From: Tsuneonella suprasediminis
GTDB taxonomy: Bacteria > Pseudomonadota > Alphaproteobacteria > Sphingomonadales > Sphingomonadaceae
Assembly (NCBI RefSeq): GCF_003605755.1
Contig: NZ_RAHJ01000014.1
Span: 1 to 64,000, forward strand
Direction: 5' to 3'
DNA length: 64,000 nucleotides
The translations under genes and the position numbers were made by a program. A model generated the notes under the pieces. It was not told where the DNA came from. It saw nothing but the letters and a program-made list of their open reading frames with translations, and made no database searches. The first letter of the stretch is position 1, and every line of letters begins with the position of its first letter. Below are positions 8,746 to 18,069 of the stretch, piece after piece.

Positions 8746-9222
8746 TTAGGCCGCTTTGTCTTCAGTCAGCTGCGGCGTGTCGTCATTGACATGCTCGCGG
8801 CTTCCGATGGCGATCTTGCGCGGCTTGAGCGATTCAGGGACGATCCGCTGGAGCGAAATCGTCAACATACCGTGCTCGTAATCCGCATCGCGCACTTCGA
8901 CATAGTCCGCCAGCTGGAACCGGCGCTCGAACGCACGGGCAGCGATACCGCGATGAACGAATTCGACACCGTCTTCGTCCTTCTCGGTCTTCTGGCCGGA
9001 GATGACGAGCTGGTTCTGCTGTGCAGTGATGTCGATTTCGTCCGGACGGAAGCCGGCCACCGCCAGAGTGATCCGGTAGCTGTCTTCGCCGGTGCGGACG
9101 ATGTCGAAGGGCGGATAGCTGTCCTGCGTCTCTGCACGGAAGCTGTTCTCGAGCGCATCGAACAGCCGATCGAAGCCAACCGTCGAGCGGCGATAGGGGG
9201 TCAAATCAAATGCAGTTCTCAT
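8746..9222 (-). CDS. Hsp20 small heat-shock protein, IbpA-like
   Basis: A 158-residue IbpA-type small heat-shock protein: MRTAFDLTPYRRSTVGFDRL, PPFDIVRTGEDSYRITLAVA, GFRPDEIDI, then HRGIAARAFERRFQLADYVE and the tail HGMLTISLQRIVPESLKPRK. This class binds aggregates in the cytosol. ATG 9222 is preceded by AGGAGG at a good distance. The first gene of the hsp20 pair. It differs clearly from the neighbour at 8142-8642, so the pair is not a recent duplication but two classes kept together. Confidence 0.95.
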   Translation of the reverse strand: MRTAFDLTPYRRSTVGFDRLFDALENSFRAETQDSYPPFDIVRTGEDSYRITLAVAGFRPDEIDITAQQNQLVISGQKTEKDEDGVEFVHRGIAARAFERRFQLADYVEVRDADYEHGMLTISLQRIVPESLKPRKIAIGSREHVNDDTPQLTEDKAA

Positions 9223-9325
9223 TTCCAAATCCTCCTTGTTGAGCAATCTGGGCATGAGAGGCGCCGGGAACCAAGAGCCGACGCCCTCTGTCCAACCGGA
9301 TCCGTTATGGCATCCGGTACTGAAA

Positions 9326-9354
9326 AAATTGGGAATCGCGCAATTGGTTTCAAG
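9326..9354 (-). promoter_or_regulatory. RpoH (sigma-32)-type promoter for the hsp20 pair
   Basis: Read on the minus strand: CTTGAAA (9354-9348), 14 bases, then CCCAATTT (9333-9326). This fits the sigma-32 consensus CTTGAAA-N13-15-CCCCATNT closely and sits about 105 bases ahead of the hsp20 start at 9222. Confidence 0.7.
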
Positions 9355-9399
9355 GCCCGATAAAAATTTATTCTGAGTTTGTTGTCAGTGCTTTGCAAG

Positions 9400-9433
9400 A
9401 GAAAACCAGGCACACCCATAGAGGTGCGCCTGG
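9400..9433 (-). terminator. rho-independent terminator after the DUF465 gene
   Basis: On the minus strand the stem CCAGGCGCACC / GGGTGTGCCTGG is followed by TTTTCTCTT. It ends the transcript of the DUF465 gene and separates it from the hsp20 promoter. Confidence 0.75.
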
Positions 9434-9471
9434 CCTTCTTCCAGGAGAGAATATGATTGGATGCAGTCCGT

Positions 9472-9663
9472 CTACGCGGTCTGCCGATCGCTGCTCGCGT
9501 GATCGGAAGTCCAGCTTTGCATCTGGTCCTTGAGCGCCAGTTTGAGCTTCTTCAGGCGGGCAATCAGAATTTCGTCAGGCCGGGGTCGTCTGCTTTCCAG
9601 CCGGATTTCGTCCTCCAGCCGCGCATGTTCGCGTGCAAGATAGTCCAGAAACCTGTCGGTCAT
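9472..9663 (-). CDS. YdcH family (DUF465) small protein
   Basis: A 63-residue mostly helical protein: MTDRFLDYLAREHARLEDEI, RLESRRPRPDEILIARLKKL, KLALKDQMQSW. This is the DUF465/YdcH coiled-coil hairpin, of unknown function. ATG 9663 is preceded by GAGGAGGAGA. The longer frame upstream is not conserved-looking. It lies about 150 bases after groEL in the same direction, behind a weak hairpin (9777-9805), so partial read-through from groESL is possible. Confidence 0.85.
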   Translation of the reverse strand: MTDRFLDYLAREHARLEDEIRLESRRPRPDEILIARLKKLKLALKDQMQSWTSDHASSDRQTA

Positions 9664-9813
9664 TATCTCCTCCTCTCTCATTCGACCGATTTTCCGATGT
9701 CGCCGTGTTGGGAGCCTGCCGGGTTTCGAACAGCGTGTGCAGGCACCCAAGGGGCGCTGCCGTGCACGGGCGGATGGGAGAGCGCAGCTTGATGCCGCGC
9801 TCTCCACACCGGA

Positions 9814-11800
<1,987 letters not shown>

Positions 11801-11871
11801 GCATAACCTCCATTACAAAGCGAAATGACTTACAGCGCCTCCCCCGGATGATCGGCAGGAGGCATTTTGCG

Positions 11872-11899
11872 ATCTAGTTTTGCCGAAAACGGCTTCAAG
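11872..11899 (-). promoter_or_regulatory. possible RpoH-type promoter of groESL
   Basis: On the minus strand CTTGAAG (from 11899) is followed, with 18 bases after CTTG, by CTAGAT (11877-11872). Alphaproteobacterial RpoH promoters have CTTG-N17-18-CYTATNT, so this is a fair match about 75 bases ahead of groES. No CIRCE operator is seen. Confidence 0.5.
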
Positions 11900-12063
11900 A
11901 GGTCCAAACCAAGTTTTTTGGCACTCGCCGATTGCGACTGCCAATGGGCACTTTCCGTACACCTTATCAGGGTCTTGACGGTCTGAAATGGACTCACAAA
12001 ATATGGTGAGCGGAGCAATCCGCAGTGAGTGATCAGCGGCAAGGCAGAAAGGAGGATGTTCCT

Positions 12064-12297
12064 ATGTCGCAACCATTCGCGCGCTACCTGCATCCGTTCG
12101 ATGTAGCGCATCATCCCTCGCTTGAGCCCGAAGTGAAGCGAGCCATCCTGGCTTCCTGGGCGTCCGATCGGCATGCCGTCGAAAACCAACCTGCGATGCG
12201 CCAGCCTCCCGAAGTCAAGGCTCCGGTTTCCGTTGACGATGTATTCGCGGCACTGCGGTCGCTCGACGGCCCAGACAGCCAGCCCACACTGCAATGA
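12064..12297 (+). CDS. small conserved hypothetical protein
   Basis: A 77-residue protein: MSQPFARYLHPFDVAHHPSL, EPEVKRAILASWASDRHAVE, then PVSVDDVFAALRSLD. The pattern YLHPFDV ... KRAILASWASD is one I recall from short alphaproteobacterial proteins of unknown function near stress genes; no domain name can be given. AAAGGAGG stands eight bases ahead of ATG 12064, which decides against the longer frame from 12025. Its stop overlaps the start of usg (ATGA), so the two genes are translationally coupled. It is divergent from groESL. Confidence 0.75.
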   Translation: MSQPFARYLHPFDVAHHPSLEPEVKRAILASWASDRHAVENQPAMRQPPEVKAPVSVDDVFAALRSLDGPDSQPTLQ

Positions 12298-12563
12298 CCG
12301 ACCGCGCTTTCCTGATTCAGCTGGAAGGATACGGGCTGACCACGGCAGAAATCTGCTATTTCATGCCGGATCACCCCTCGCTCTTGCAGGTCTATGCCTG
12401 GCAGGAATACGACGCAGCACCGGATTTTCCGGTACTGTTCGACTTCCTCGCGCATTGGCGGCGCGAGATCGAAGCGGAGATCAGGTCAGTCCGTATCGCA
12501 CACGAAAAGATGATCCGGCCAGCGAGCTGGCGTTCTGCCGACGGGGTGATTTCCTGGGAGTAG
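12294..12563 (+). CDS. usg: Usg family protein
   Basis: An 89-residue protein with the Usg signature: LTTAEICYFMPDHPSLLQVY, AWQEYDAAPDFPVLFDFLAH, WRREIEAEIRSVRIAHEKM. Usg proteins are common in alphaproteobacteria, named for a gene near tryptophan genes, and have no proven function. The ATG overlaps the stop of the preceding small gene by four bases. Its place beside an accessory chaperonin operon is unusual compared with core copies near trpF. Confidence 0.8.
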   Translation: MTDRAFLIQLEGYGLTTAEICYFMPDHPSLLQVYAWQEYDAAPDFPVLFDFLAHWRREIEAEIRSVRIAHEKMIRPASWRSADGVISWE

Positions 12564-13166
12564 TCCTGCCGGGCGATTGCGCCTGCAGGCTCGGATTTAT
12601 GCTTATGGAAATGGAATGCTACCTAGAAATCTGGTAACCTTCTCCCACTTGATTGGCAGCTTTCCCATTTTCTCGCACTGAAATCTGCCAGCCGGTGTCC
12701 GGCCAAATCATTCATTGAGGCGGCAAGCTCGGAATTTATGCGGGCCTAGCTGCGGGCCCCGGCACCGGATGGGAACAGCTTTCTGATTCCGCTGCAATAA
12801 ATTGAGTGATCAGCGACGTAGCTTTTTCGGACTCAGAATTGATTCTCCAACTCCGAAAAGCACGTTTAATCAATATCCGCTCAGCGCCCTAATCGCGGCC
12901 GTTTGAAGGATAGCGCTCATTCCACGAAAGCTGCCATCGGTTCAGATTAACGTCGAGGGTAGCCACGCGAGCTATCAATCGCTCGATTGGGTAGCTGCGT
13001 CGCCACCTCGAGAGCCGACCCGAGCCGATCGCGCTGCTCGTGTTGGCTGACGCAGAAGTTTGGGGCGGGAGCGCGGTGCACACCCGCGGATGTTGAGTGC
13101 GCCCGGAAAGACCAGCTCACTGCATTCAAGACAGAACATCGGCCGCTCCCTCCCCTCGCTGCCAGC
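12564..13166. other. 600-base gene-free border between proteostasis and oxidase blocks
   Basis: No credible gene is visible. The stretch contains copy A of a diverged intergenic repeat (12712-12846), also present at 17870-17978 and 26372-26496. The rest holds short shadow frames. It marks a border between two functional blocks. Confidence 0.6.
12712..12846 (+). repeat. intergenic repeat, copy A
   Basis: Shares a chain of blocks with copies B and C: TCATTGAGGCGGCAAGCTCG, AATTTAT, GCTTTCTGATT, ATAAATTGAGTGATCA, GTAGCTTTTTCGGACTC and AATTGATTCT. Copies A and C align over their whole length, about 125-135 bases, with scattered mismatches; B matches A best in the last 50 bases. Confidence 0.65.
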
Positions 13167-13628
13167 TCACATCACTGTCGCACTGATTATCGCAATCGCG
13201 ATCCCGAAAAATGCAACAGCGACGGGCACAATAAGTACCTGACCGTACACTTCACGGCGGGTGAGGGGTCCGAACGCTGTCTGGAGAACCGAGCCGGTGC
13301 GCTGCAACGGGCTGTCGGGTTGCGCCGGGGCCTGGCGCAGCATCGCCCGGGCAGTTCCGAAGAACATCGCTATGTAAAATGCAGAGATGGCGATCGCAAA
13401 AGAGGCGCTTGCTCCGCCCGTCGCCCCGAGGAGGGCGAGCAGGAAGACCACGTAGGAACCGACCATCGTGATCCACACGGCGGGCGGCAATTCGAATAGC
13501 CGCGCTTCCGGCGCAAGCAATCGAACGTTGTCGTTTGCCTCGGCCTCCACGACGCGCAAGGGAGACGGCTTCGCGACTGGTTGACCCCGAACGGGGGCAA
13601 GCTGCGGCTGGCGAATTGCATCAGGCAT
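13167..13628 (-). CDS. hypothetical membrane protein
   Basis: A 153-residue protein with a soluble N-terminus of about 50 residues and three hydrophobic segments (VWITMVGSYVVFLLALLG; FAIAISAFYIAMFFG; VLIVPVAVAFFGIAIAI). I do not recognise the family. It is the last gene of the alternative oxidase operon and its start overlaps the truncated-haemoglobin stop by eight bases, so it is likely co-expressed with the oxidase and may help in the same respiratory function. Confidence 0.75.
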   Translation of the reverse strand: MPDAIRQPQLAPVRGQPVAKPSPLRVVEAEANDNVRLLAPEARLFELPPAVWITMVGSYVVFLLALLGATGGASASFAIAISAFYIAMFFGTARAMLRQAPAQPDSPLQRTGSVLQTAFGPLTRREVYGQVLIVPVAVAFFGIAIAIISATVM

Positions 13629-14121
13629 GGGGTAGGTCCTTTCCTGCGCGCCCCGCGGTCAATCCGTCGCGGCGCATTGCGATTGCTGTCAAAAGACTGT
13701 CCGCGATCATCCTGGCGCGCCCGCCGACGAGCTGGGTCGCCTCGCGTTCACCCTCCGCTTCGCGCAGCGTCTCGTAGAAGAGCTCCAGCCAGCGGCCGAA
13801 GTGGCGCAGTTCGAGGCCGGGGATCGCGAGGTGCTTGAGCATCGGATTGCCCGAGAACTCGCCGCTGTTGTGCAAGACCGAACGCCAAAAGGCCTTCATG
13901 CGCGCAAGATGCGGCGGCCAGTCGGCGATCTGCTCGGCGAAGATCGGACCGAGCAGATTGTCCTCGCGGATCTTCTCGTAGAAATCCTCTACTAGATTAT
14001 CGATGAAATGAGCATCAACTCCGACGGATTCTGCGGCTGCACGCTTTTCGGCGCGCTTCGCCAGGGCAATTGTGCGAGTGTCGGGTCGATCCTCTTGCGG
14101 AATCGCGGTTCGGATGGTCAT
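13621..14121 (-). CDS. group III truncated haemoglobin
   Basis: A 166-residue protein with a globin fold of the truncated group III type: VDAHFIDNLVEDFYEKIRED, NLLGPIFAEQIADWPPHLAR, MKAFWRSVLHNSGEFSGNPM, and the proximal histidine in GLELRHFGRWLELFYETL. These proteins bind haem and are linked to handling of oxygen, nitric oxide or peroxide; function is not settled for group III. Its ATG overlaps the preceding stop by four bases. Location in an operon with alternative oxidase suggests a role in NO or low-oxygen respiration. Confidence 0.9.
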   Translation of the reverse strand: MTIRTAIPQEDRPDTRTIALAKRAEKRAAAESVGVDAHFIDNLVEDFYEKIREDNLLGPIFAEQIADWPPHLARMKAFWRSVLHNSGEFSGNPMLKHLAIPGLELRHFGRWLELFYETLREAEGEREATQLVGGRARMIADSLLTAIAMRRDGLTAGRAGKDLPHA

Positions 14122-14438
14122 GCGCCGCTCCTTTCCTGGCTGGCGCCGGGTTCCCGCAGGAACCGGACGTGGAATCGCACCTCGCCAATTGGTTCGACAC
14201 GGTGCAGGATCGTCGGCTCGACGACACCCGCTTCGCCGTCGGCCACAAGGGTCTGCTTGCGGTTCGGCCGGCGGGGGTCGGTCACGAGGTAGCGGAGCTT
14301 GCCGCTCTCGACCTCGATCAGCCCCCAGACCCCGTCTTTGGTCGAGTGATCGCCCAGCAAGCCGGCGGGAACGGTCGTTTCGGTGAAGGTTGCGGTCTGC
14401 TTGTAGGCCTCAAGGCCGGGAGGAAGCGCCGGGTTCAT
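14118..14438 (-). CDS. DUF1971 domain protein
   Basis: A 106-residue protein: MNPALPPGLEAYKQTATFTE, TTVPAGLLGDHSTKDGVWGL, IEVESGKLRYLVTDPRRPNR, PTILHRVEPIGEVRFHVRFL. This is the DUF1971 (TehB/YeaR-like) beta-barrel family. Escherichia coli YeaR, in the same family, is induced by nitrate and nitric oxide, which supports a nitrosative-stress theme for this operon. The start ATG 14438 lies one base after the stop of the receiver gene. The longer open frame runs into the upstream gene and is not used. Confidence 0.85.
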   Translation of the reverse strand: MNPALPPGLEAYKQTATFTETTVPAGLLGDHSTKDGVWGLIEVESGKLRYLVTDPRRPNRKQTLVADGEAGVVEPTILHRVEPIGEVRFHVRFLREPGASQERSGA

Positions 14439-14439
14439 G

Positions 14440-14799
14440 TCATGCTGCTTTCTGATGCCCGAGCAGGGCCGATATCGCGTTGCTGAGTTCGTCGCCGAGC
14501 AGGGGTTTCTCGATGACGTCCGCGCCAAGGGATGCAGCGCGTGTGCGGAACTGCGCGGCGGGATTCGTCACGAGTACGATTGCCATGGCCGCACATCCCG
14601 CTTCGCGCAGCCCAGCGAGGAAGCCAAGACCGTCCCCCCGGTAGTTCTGGTCTATCACCAGAACCCGCGCGGCGGCGTTGCCCCCGCTCGCGGGCCCGCC
14701 CGCGATGGTCGCCAAGCCTTCGGTCGCGAGCGAGAACTGCAGGGAGGAAAGGACCGGGACGTCGTCGATGAACAAGCCGATCACGTTCGAACGATCCAT
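14440..14799 (-). CDS. stand-alone response-regulator receiver domain
   Basis: A 119-residue receiver-like protein with no output domain. Acidic pair in FIDDVP (residues 12-13), likely phospho-acceptor Asp50 in VLVIDQN, Thr in IVLVTNPA and Lys in VIEKPL are all visible. AAGGAGG stands before ATG 14799. It lies between the alternative oxidase and DUF1971 genes in the same operon. It could be a phosphate sink or a second partner for the FixL-like kinase encoded on the other side of the operon promoter. The middle (GGPASGGNAAA) is more glycine-rich than usual. Confidence 0.75.
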   Translation of the reverse strand: MDRSNVIGLFIDDVPVLSSLQFSLATEGLATIAGGPASGGNAAARVLVIDQNYRGDGLGFLAGLREAGCAAMAIVLVTNPAAQFRTRAASLGADVIEKPLLGDELSNAISALLGHQKAA

Positions 14800-14828
14800 G
14801 TCCGTTCCTCCTTGCCCGCGGCCTTCGA

Positions 14829-15518
14829 TCAGGCCGCCTTCTTCCAGTTGGGTTCGAGTGCGGCGTGCGGCGGGCATTCGGCCACACGACCAACCGGCAG
14901 GCCGGCGATTTCGTTGGCGAAGCCGTGGTTCACGTCGCGGTGGTGAGCCTCGTCGGCCCGGACCACCAGAACGACGTCGCGCAGCGTCGCATCGTCGGGC
15001 AGGCCCCAGTACCGCCTTGCGATCTCGGGAGCCGGCACGTTCGCGCTGCGGCCCTCGTCGATTTCGGCGAGGTAGTGGGTGTAGCTGATCACCGCCTCTT
15101 CCTCGAAGTAGCCGACCACGCGGTGCGCGGTCTTGCTGCTGACGAGGTAGAGTCCGAAGAAGAACAGGTAGAACACCCACTGGACGCCGATGATCACCGC
15201 CCGCTCGAACAGCGTAGGCTTGGAGATCTCGATGAAGGTCATCAGGTGCATGCGCTCATTCTCGGCTTCGTCCATGAGCGTCTTGATCCAGCCCTTGTCG
15301 TCGCACATGCGGCGCAGGCAGGCGAGGTGGTTGATCGTCGCTCCCACCATTCCGGGTACGGCAGCTACCGTTTCGAGCACGACGGCACGGTGGCCATAAC
15401 GCTCGGCAAAGAAGGTATCGGCGCACCAGCGAAGGGCCTTGGTGAAGCCGAACGCGATCCGGTCCGACAGCCCGCGAGGGTTGTGATGAACGCCCAGATC
15501 GATGAAGGGTGCAGTCAT
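14829..15518 (-). CDS. aox: alternative oxidase (di-iron quinol oxidase)
   Basis: A 229-residue membrane-bound quinol oxidase. All four di-iron motifs can be read: LET (Glu49), NERMH (Glu88, His91), FEEEAV (Glu139-141) and RADEAHH (Glu190, His193). It passes electrons from ubiquinol directly to oxygen without pumping protons and resists cyanide and nitric oxide. ATG 15518 has GGAGAAG before it. It leads an operon with a receiver, DUF1971 protein, truncated haemoglobin and a membrane protein, and is divergent from a FixL/FixJ pair 98 bases away. Bacterial alternative oxidases are known but rare; control by FixLJ-type proteins would be notable. Confidence 0.95.
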   Translation of the reverse strand: MTAPFIDLGVHHNPRGLSDRIAFGFTKALRWCADTFFAERYGHRAVVLETVAAVPGMVGATINHLACLRRMCDDKGWIKTLMDEAENERMHLMTFIEISKPTLFERAVIIGVQWVFYLFFFGLYLVSSKTAHRVVGYFEEEAVISYTHYLAEIDEGRSANVPAPEIARRYWGLPDDATLRDVVLVVRADEAHHRDVNHGFANEIAGLPVGRVAECPPHAALEPNWKKAA

Positions 15519-15616
15519 TGAAACTTCTCCGCTTGGCGGCACGTTGAACTGGAAGCGCCGCTGCTGGAGACGATCTAGGCTGATGAACGGAAACGCGAAA
15601 TTTGGATGATCACCCT

Positions 15617-17149
15617 ATGGAGAGCGCCCTAAGGGCCTTACCGGAGGCACCGTCGGCCAGTTTCATGAGCCGGTTCCTGCCGCGCCTGTCGTTTGCCGCC
15701 GCGCTGTTGCTGGCGCTTGCGGCAATCGGCGCCGGCGCGGGGATCCGGCTGCTTTTCGCCGAGGAACTGGCGCAGCGCGCCACCTTCATTTTCTTCGTGC
15801 CGGGGGTGGTGGTCGCCAGTGCCTTGTCGGGGCTGCGCGCTGGCGCGGTCGCAGCGGTTGCAGGTGCCGCCGCAGGCCTGTGGTGCGACGTCCTGGCAGG
15901 ACCGGTGACGCAGGGCAGTTACATCGCGGCGGCCGCGTTCGTGGTCATCGGCGTTTCGGTCGCCTTCGGGGGCGAGTGGTTCCAGAGAGCGAGGGTCGAA
16001 ACCGAGGCATCGGCGACGATCCTGGCGCGCCGGGAAGCTCACTTGCAGTCGATCCTCGACACCGTGCCCGATGCCATGGTCGTGATCGACGAGGCGGGCG
16101 CGATCCGAGAGTTCAGCCCGGCTGCCGAGCGGATGTTCGGCTGGACCGCCCGGGAAGTCGCCGGCCGCAATGTCAATCTGCTGATGCCAGAGCCCTATCG
16201 CAGCGCCCACGACGGCTATCTCGCGAGGTACTATCAGACGGGCGAAAAGCGGATAATCGGCAAGGGCCGCGTGGTCGTGGGCGCGCGCAAGGACGGCTCC
16301 ACATTCCCGATCGAGCTCGCTGTTGGCGAAATGTCCGCTAGCGGGCAGCGCTACTTCACCGGCTTCATCCGCGACCTGACCGAACGGCAGCAGGCCGAAG
16401 CGAGGTTGCAGGAACTGCAGACCGAGCTGGTCCATATCTCGCGCCTGACCGCCTTGGGAGAAATGGCTTCTGCGCTCGCGCACGAAATCAACCAGCCGCT
16501 CTCCGCTATCGCAAACTACCTGAAGGGTACACGCATCCTGCTGGGGCGGGACGAAGTTCCGCACGATCGCGTGGCGGAGGCGGTGGAGAGGGCCGCGACC
16601 GAAGCCCTGCGTGCCGGGGAGATCATCCGCCGCTTGCGGGATTTCGTAGCGCGGGGCGAGACCGAGCGGACTATCGAAAGCCTGCCCAAGCTGGTCGAAG
16701 AGGCGAGCGCGCTCGCCCTTGTAGGGGCCAAGGAGCACGGCATCCGCGTGCGATACGATTTCAGTCCGGCAATCGATCTCGTTCTGGCCGACAAGGTGCA
16801 GATCCAGCAGGTCGTGCTCAACCTCGTGCGCAACGCGGTGGACGCGATCGCGGAATCGGACACGGATCGCCGCGACTTGGCCATTGCGATCGAACCGGCC
16901 GATGAAGCGATGGCTCTTGTCCGGGTGATCGACACCGGACTGGGGATCGACCCGGAGGTGGCCGAGAAGCTGTTCCAGCCCTTCATCACGACCAAGCGAA
17001 CCGGCATGGGCGTGGGGCTCTCGATCTCCCGCACGATCGTCGAAGCGCATGGCGGGCGGATCTGGGGACAGGAGGCGCCGGATGGCGGCGCCGAATTCGG
17101 CTTTACTTTACAGGCAGTTGCAGACGAGGATCTCTACGATGGAGAATGA
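15617..17149 (+). CDS. fixL: FixL-like haem-PAS sensor histidine kinase
   Basis: A membrane-bound sensor kinase of 510 residues. About four N-terminal hydrophobic segments (to residue 120), then one PAS domain very close in text to rhizobial Fix[21 protein letters not shown], the haem-ligand motif [11 protein letters not shown] (His198 aligns with the FixL proximal His), [17 protein letters not shown] and [14 protein letters not shown]. The kinase core has His289 in [11 protein letters not shown], an N-box ([10 protein letters not shown]) and DTGLGI / [14 protein letters not shown]-site boxes. TTG 15602 is another possible start. It likely senses oxygen or NO through haem. It overlaps fixJ by 11 bases and is divergent from the oxidase operon. 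Confidence 0.88.
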   Translation: MESALRALPEAPSASFMSRFLPRLSFAAALLLALAAIGAGAGIRLLFAEELAQRATFIFFVPGVVVASALSGLRAGAVAAVAGAAAGLWCDVLAGPVTQGSYIAAAAFVVIGVSVAFGGEWFQRARVETEASATILARREAHLQSILDTVPDAMVVIDEAGAIREFSPAAERMFGWTAREVAGRNVNLLMPEPYRSAHDGYLARYYQTGEKRIIGKGRVVVGARKDGSTFPIELAVGEMSASGQRYFTGFIRDLTERQQAEARLQELQTELVHISRLTALGEMASALAHEINQPLSAIANYLKGTRILLGRDEVPHDRVAEAVERAATEALRAGEIIRRLRDFVARGETERTIESLPKLVEEASALALVGAKEHGIRVRYDFSPAIDLVLADKVQIQQVVLNLVRNAVDAIAESDTDRRDLAIAIEPADEAMALVRVIDTGLGIDPEVAEKLFQPFITTKRTGMGVGLSISRTIVEAHGGRIWGQEAPDGGAEFGFTLQAVADEDLYDGE

Positions 17150-17762
17150 TGTGGCGCAGGACGCGATCGTTTACGTGATCGATGATGACGAAAGCGCGCG
17201 TCAATCGCTGGAATTCCTGCTGGACGTCGTTGGGATCCGGGTTCGCTCGTTCTCGTCTGCCGACGCGTTCGTGAAGTCTGCCCCCCCGCTCGCAGGGGCC
17301 TGCATCGTCACCGACGTGCGGATGCCCGGCATGAGCGGGATCGAACTCGCCGCCAGGATGTCCGAGGGAGATGCCGGGCCCCCGGTGGTTGTCATCACCG
17401 GCCATGCCGATGTTCCGCTCGCGATCCAGGCAATGAAAGCCGGTGCCGCAGACTTCATCGAAAAGCCCTTCGACGACGAGGCGATTCTTTCGGCTATCCG
17501 AACCGCACTGGCGCGACGGAGCGAAGAGGAGGAAGGGCAGTCACAGCGACGCGAGGTCGTGGCCCGCATAGAGACCCTGTCCCGCAGGGAGCGCGAAGTC
17601 GTCGACGGCCTGGTCGAAGGCAAGGCCAACAAGGTCATCGCCATCGACCTCAACATTAGCCCACGAACGGTCGAGGTCTACCGCGCCAACGCGATGATGA
17701 AAATGCAGGCGAAGACGCTGTCCGACCTCGTGAGGATGATGACCATCGCGACGATCATCTGA
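17139..17762 (+). CDS. fixJ: FixJ-type response regulator
   Basis: A 207-residue LuxR/FixJ-class regulator: receiver domain [17 protein letters not shown] with Asp59 in [12 protein letters not shown] and Lys in FIEKPF; C-terminal [40 protein letters not shown]. The start ATG lies inside the end of the kinase gene, so the two are translationally coupled. It most likely receives phosphate from the upstream kinase and activates promoters nearby, the oxidase operon being the obvious candidate. No FNR/FixK box was seen in the 98-base divergent region, which fits direct control by FixJ rather than through FixK, but this is inference. Confidence 0.9.
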   Translation: MENDVAQDAIVYVIDDDESARQSLEFLLDVVGIRVRSFSSADAFVKSAPPLAGACIVTDVRMPGMSGIELAARMSEGDAGPPVVVITGHADVPLAIQAMKAGAADFIEKPFDDEAILSAIRTALARRSEEEEGQSQRREVVARIETLSRREREVVDGLVEGKANKVIAIDLNISPRTVEVYRANAMMKMQAKTLSDLVRMMTIATII

Positions 17763-17869
17763 TGGGACCCCTTGCCGATTTGCATAGTCGGCTTCAGCTC
17801 GATGCTGCCCAAAAGCTGACGGTCAGCAAGCGCCCAGTTCCAGACCTCAGAAAGGTACCTCGGGAGCTA

Positions 17870-17978
17870 ATGCGGGCCCGGATGCGAGCCTCGACACCAA
17901 GCGATTCAGAATCTTTGTTATACGTCAATTGTTTGGGCGAACATCACGATAGCTTTTTTGGGACTCAAAATTGATTCT
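17870..17978 (+). repeat. intergenic repeat, copy B
   Basis: The right part (ATAGCTTTTTTGGGACTC, AAAATTGATTCT) matches copy A at 12815-12846 with one extra base; the left part (GAGCTAATGCGGGCCCGG, GATTCAGAATCTT) is more diverged. It lies in the 307-base gap between fixJ and the RND operon, which otherwise has no gene. Confidence 0.6.
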
Positions 17979-18069
17979 TTCGGCTTTCATTCTGGGCGTG
18001 ATCACGGTCCATTCTTGCTTCCATCAAGAGACATTCAGGCCCGATTGCAAATCAGCTGGAAGGTGTCCG

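Noticed and set aside
11801..12063. CIRCE operator before groES
   Set aside because: No TTAGCACTC-N9-GAGTGCTAA or near match is present; control looks RpoH-like instead.
15519..15616. FNR/FixK box (TTGAT-N4-ATCAA) between the oxidase operon and fixL
   Set aside because: No match was seen in the 98-base region.
15638..17050. Long open frame antisense to fixL (470 codons)
   Set aside because: The plus strand codes a clear FixL protein; the antisense product is Arg/His/Gly-rich with no domain, a usual shadow in GC-rich DNA.
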